A stretch of 22,024 bases of DNA from Candidatus Sungbacteria bacterium RIFCSPHIGHO2_02_FULL_52_23 (GTDB taxonomy: Bacteria > Patescibacteriota > Minisyncoccia > Sungbacterales > HO2-52-23). The notes below the pieces were generated by a model that made no database searches, was not told where the DNA came from, and saw only the letters and a list, made by a program, of their open reading frames with translations. Made by a program: the position numbers and the translations under genes. Location: positions 1-22,024 of the forward strand of contig MHQM01000023.1 of the NCBI GenBank assembly GCA_001820655.1. The letters run 5' to 3'. This document shows positions 20,251 through 22,024 of the stretch, in pieces. How positions within the stretch are numbered: the first letter of the stretch is position 1; every line of letters begins with the position of its first letter.

Positions 20251-20759
20251 GATTTGGGAGCGGTTTTCAGGGCGGCAATAGCACGGCGCGTAAGCTCGCG
20301 GTCGCGGGCTTCGGGCGGAAGCGCTATGAGGATATGCTCCATTCCTGCGCGCAGGAGACCCTCTGCATCTTTATAAAACGCCTCTTCGGCCTTCAGGCGC
20401 TCTTCCATGGCGCCTTGCCGTGCTTGGGCAAGCACTGCGTCACCTTTGTCCGTAGCTTCTTGCAGGATTTCTTCTTTGCGGGTACGACCGAGAGCTTCGG
20501 CTTGATTGACGATCCCAAGCGCTTCCGTGCGCGCCACGGTGATCTTCTCCTCCCCTATCTTTTCGGCCTGGGTGAGGCGCTGTGACGCTTCCTCCGCATC
20601 GCGCAGGCCCTGCGCGATGCTCTCGCGCCGCGTGCGGAAGACCTCCAAAATCGGCTTGTAGGCGAATTTCCAGAGTACGAGGAGCAGGACGAAAAAGTTT
20701 ACCGCCTGTGCGATAAGCAGTTTCCAGTCAACGCCGAAGTTATGAAGAAGTTCAGACAT
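20247..20759 (-). CDS. atpF: ATP synthase b subunit
   Basis: 170 residues from ATG 20759 (MSELLHNFGVDWKLLIAQ); a TTG at 20777 is in frame but lies in the intergenic hairpin and is rejected. One membrane helix (about 14-32, LLIAQAVNFFVLLLVLWKFAY) is followed by KPILEVFRTRRESIAQGL and a long charged amphipathic helix rich in A, E, K and R, the peripheral stalk. It usually forms a dimer; only one b gene is present, so a homodimer is expected. It overlaps atpH. Confidence 0.95.
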   Translation of the reverse strand: MSELLHNFGVDWKLLIAQAVNFFVLLLVLWKFAYKPILEVFRTRRESIAQGLRDAEEASQRLTQAEKIGEEKITVARTEALGIVNQAEALGRTRKEEILQEATDKGDAVLAQARQGAMEERLKAEEAFYKDAEGLLRAGMEHILIALPPEARDRELTRRAIAALKTAPKS

Positions 20760-20769
20760 ACGAGCGACA

Positions 20770-20825
20770 TGCAACAAGCGACAAGACTACTCTTGCATGT
20801 CTCATGTTGCTTGTCTCTTGTTGCA
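20770..20825. repeat. Hairpin in the atpE-atpF gap
   Basis: TGCAACAAGCGACAAG (20770-20785) pairs with CTTGTCTCTTGTTGCA (20810-20825) with one mismatch. The whole gap is built from repeated words (ACAAG, TTGC, CATGT, GTCTC). It lies just after the c-subunit gene, where a processing or stabilising stem would help give the high c-subunit stoichiometry. Confidence 0.75.
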
Positions 20826-20832
20826 CATCAAG

Positions 20833-21060
20833 TTAGACAAACTTGATAACGAGCGCTACGACAAGCGCATAGATCGCGATGGCTTCCGCAAATGCGATCG
20901 CCAAGATCATGGCCGTCTGCACTTTTGATGCGGCTTCAGGATTGCGCCCGATGGCATCAAGTCCTTTCGCGCCGATAAAAGCAATCGCCGCCGCGGGGAT
21001 TGCTGTGCCGCCGACGATCGCGCCGGCAGTCGCGAGGAGTTTTACTGTCTCTGCATCCAT
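20833..21060 (-). CDS. atpE: ATP synthase c subunit (proteolipid)
   Basis: 75 residues forming a helical hairpin. Helix 1 holds the glycine/alanine-rich stretch GAIVGGTAIPAAAIAFIGAK; the polar loop is DAIGRNPEA (family: RNP); helix 2 carries the ion-binding glutamate E59 in AIAFAEAIAIYALVV. The residue after this glutamate is alanine, not the serine or threonine typical of sodium-binding rings, so a proton-driven ring is the better guess. It lies between atpB and atpF, with unusual spacers on both sides. Confidence 0.96.
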   Translation of the reverse strand: MDAETVKLLATAGAIVGGTAIPAAAIAFIGAKGLDAIGRNPEAASKVQTAMILAIAFAEAIAIYALVVALVIKFV

Positions 21061-21154
21061 ATGATATGAATTATGAATAAGGAATTATGAATAAGGGATA
21101 GGGGATATATTTTTTGCCCCTAATTCCTAATTCATCCTTCCCAATTCGCGTTAG
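21061..21154. repeat. atpB-atpE spacer made of reiterated AT-rich words
   Basis: Reading the minus strand, GAATTAGGAATTAGGGG can pair, with bulges, with CCCCTATCCCTTATTCATAATTC further on, across an AAAAAATATAT loop. TTATTCATAATTC occurs twice in direct order just before the atpE start. No Shine-Dalgarno is seen for atpE. Confidence 0.6.
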
Positions 21155-21895
21155 TTAATGATGTGCGACCGCAATACTGATAAATACCACAGTAAGCATG
21201 GCAAACACCAGTGCCTGCACAAATCCGACAAAGATCTCAAGCATCAGAAATGGGATCGGAGCCCCATATGGGGCTAAAAAGCCCGTAATGACGAGGAGAA
21301 CCTCTCCGGCAAATATATTGCCGAAGAGCCGGAACGAGAATGATATGATCTTAGCAAATTCGGAGACAATTTCAAGTATCCCCACGAAAAACTCTATGGG
21401 GCCTTTAAATGAGAAGAATTTGCTCAAATGCGGCCGGATGCCGATTGCGCCGACCGCAAGAACGTGGACGGCAAGGACAGTGATGGTAGCAAGCGCTAGC
21501 GTGACATTCAGATCGCTTGCCGCGGAGCGCAGGAGTGGCACAAAGCGCGTGGCGTGGCCAGTGGTCTCCTCAAAAAATCCGATAGATCCCACGCCCGGCA
21601 AGATGCCGAGCCAGTTGGATGTCAGAATAAAAAGAAAAACCGTCCCCACGAGCGGAAAATATTTCTCCGCTTTTTCGCGCGAGCCAAGCACTCCCTCCAT
21701 GAGCGCAAGAAAGCTCTCCATAAAAAACTCCACGACATTTTGGAGCGCGTGCGGCACAAGCAGGATTTTGCCCCGCAGAAGCAGGGCTACGGCGACAAGA
21801 AGCCCGATCGCAAGCCAGCTGGATATCAGGGCATTGGTGATCGGGAATCCGAGTATTTCAATCAGTTTTTCGGCGGCGATCTCAATATGAGGCAT
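21155..21895 (-). CDS. atpB: ATP synthase a subunit
   Basis: 246 residues with five to six membrane helices. The key region SFSFRLFGNIFAGEVLLVI holds the essential arginine of the proton half-channel. VFLFILTSNWLGILPGVGSI and the C-terminal EIFVGFVQALVFAMLTVVFI are typical. Subunit a forms the ion path against the c ring in the membrane. It is the first gene of the atp operon; no atpI precedes it within the window. The promoter predicts a transcription start 1-2 nt before the ATG, so translation is probably leaderless. Confidence 0.96.
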   Translation of the reverse strand: MPHIEIAAEKLIEILGFPITNALISSWLAIGLLVAVALLLRGKILLVPHALQNVVEFFMESFLALMEGVLGSREKAEKYFPLVGTVFLFILTSNWLGILPGVGSIGFFEETTGHATRFVPLLRSAASDLNVTLALATITVLAVHVLAVGAIGIRPHLSKFFSFKGPIEFFVGILEIVSEFAKIISFSFRLFGNIFAGEVLLVITGFLAPYGAPIPFLMLEIFVGFVQALVFAMLTVVFISIAVAHH

Positions 21896-21903
21896 CAGGC
21901 ATC

Positions 21904-21931
21904 ATTATAACGATTTTGTCCTATTTGTCCA
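21904..21931 (-). promoter_or_regulatory. Promoter of the ATP synthase operon (leaderless)
   Basis: Minus strand TGGACA (21931-21926), 16 nt, perfect TATAAT (21909-21904). Eight bases separate the -10 from the ATG. Upstream, 21932-22024 holds no gene; TTACGATCGT at about 21974-21983 echoes the core of the 40-bp palindromes. Confidence 0.7.
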
Positions 21932-22024
21932 TAAAACTTTTATTTTGGTTATCTGAAAATAGTATACATATATTTACGATCGTGGTATAACCGCATTAAT
22001 TCTGTTGGTGCGCACTGCTGTTGC

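Noticed and set aside
21198..21890. 230-codon open frame on the plus strand
   Set aside because: Antisense to atpB; a mirror of its hydrophobic codons.

Overview
The window reads as a piece of a small, gene-dense bacterial chromosome, most likely from a Patescibacteria (CPR) lineage of the Parcubacteria type. This is inferred from protein style: short divergent housekeeping proteins, an 80-residue epsilon subunit, a 127-residue delta subunit, a lone Xer recombinase, a membrane-anchored Ada-type cysteine-pair protein, and promoters placed so close to start codons that several mRNAs look leaderless. TGA is used as a stop (gltX, atpD, rplI), so the code is not the Gracilibacteria/SR1 variant. 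No rRNA, tRNA, CRISPR array or transposase was found.

Layout. 1-1650 (+): the end of gltX, overlapped by a secreted coiled-coil M23 peptidase. 1.7-2.7 kb (-): a Xer-type recombinase. 2.8-4.3 kb: divergent promoters for a 64-residue protein (-) and an Fe-S PD-(D/E)XK nuclease (+). 4.35-5.6 kb: a membrane Ada-like protein (-) divergent from rpmA (+) and a double-HTH protein (+). 5.8-9.2 kb (-): a ctpA-rplI-pyrG operon. 9.3 kb: a 41-residue membrane peptide gene (+). 9.5-10.8 kb (-): murC. 11.1-12.7 kb (+): a divergent guaA. 12.7-21.9 kb (-): the F-type ATP synthase locus, in transcription order atpB, E, F, H, A, an unknown gene, G, D, then a roughly 2-kb interruption, then atpC and a carbonic-anhydrase-like gene.

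The most striking region is that interruption (about 13.59-15.63 kb). Intact atpD ends in its own terminator. Downstream lie a consensus promoter, a structured leader with competing antiterminator and terminator hairpins, a 104-codon gene of unknown function, a foldable stretch with no clear gene, a strong terminator, a 43-codon remnant of a second atpC, and an opposite-facing toxin-antitoxin pair. Then comes a second copy of the last 50 codons of atpD, about 92% identical with nearly all changes synonymous, followed by the working atpC. This looks like recombination with a diverged atp locus plus acquisition of a small cargo.

Repeats and structures give a second layer. Two long foldback elements share GACCTACTG termini; one ends on the pyrG stop codon and the other fills the murC-guaA gap. 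Two 40-bp perfect palindromes with a common TACGATCGTA core sit between convergent gene pairs and lack U-tracts. The rpmA leader can hide its own start codon. atpG contains a 4 x 7-bp tandem repeat in frame. All calls come from reading the sequence without database searches.
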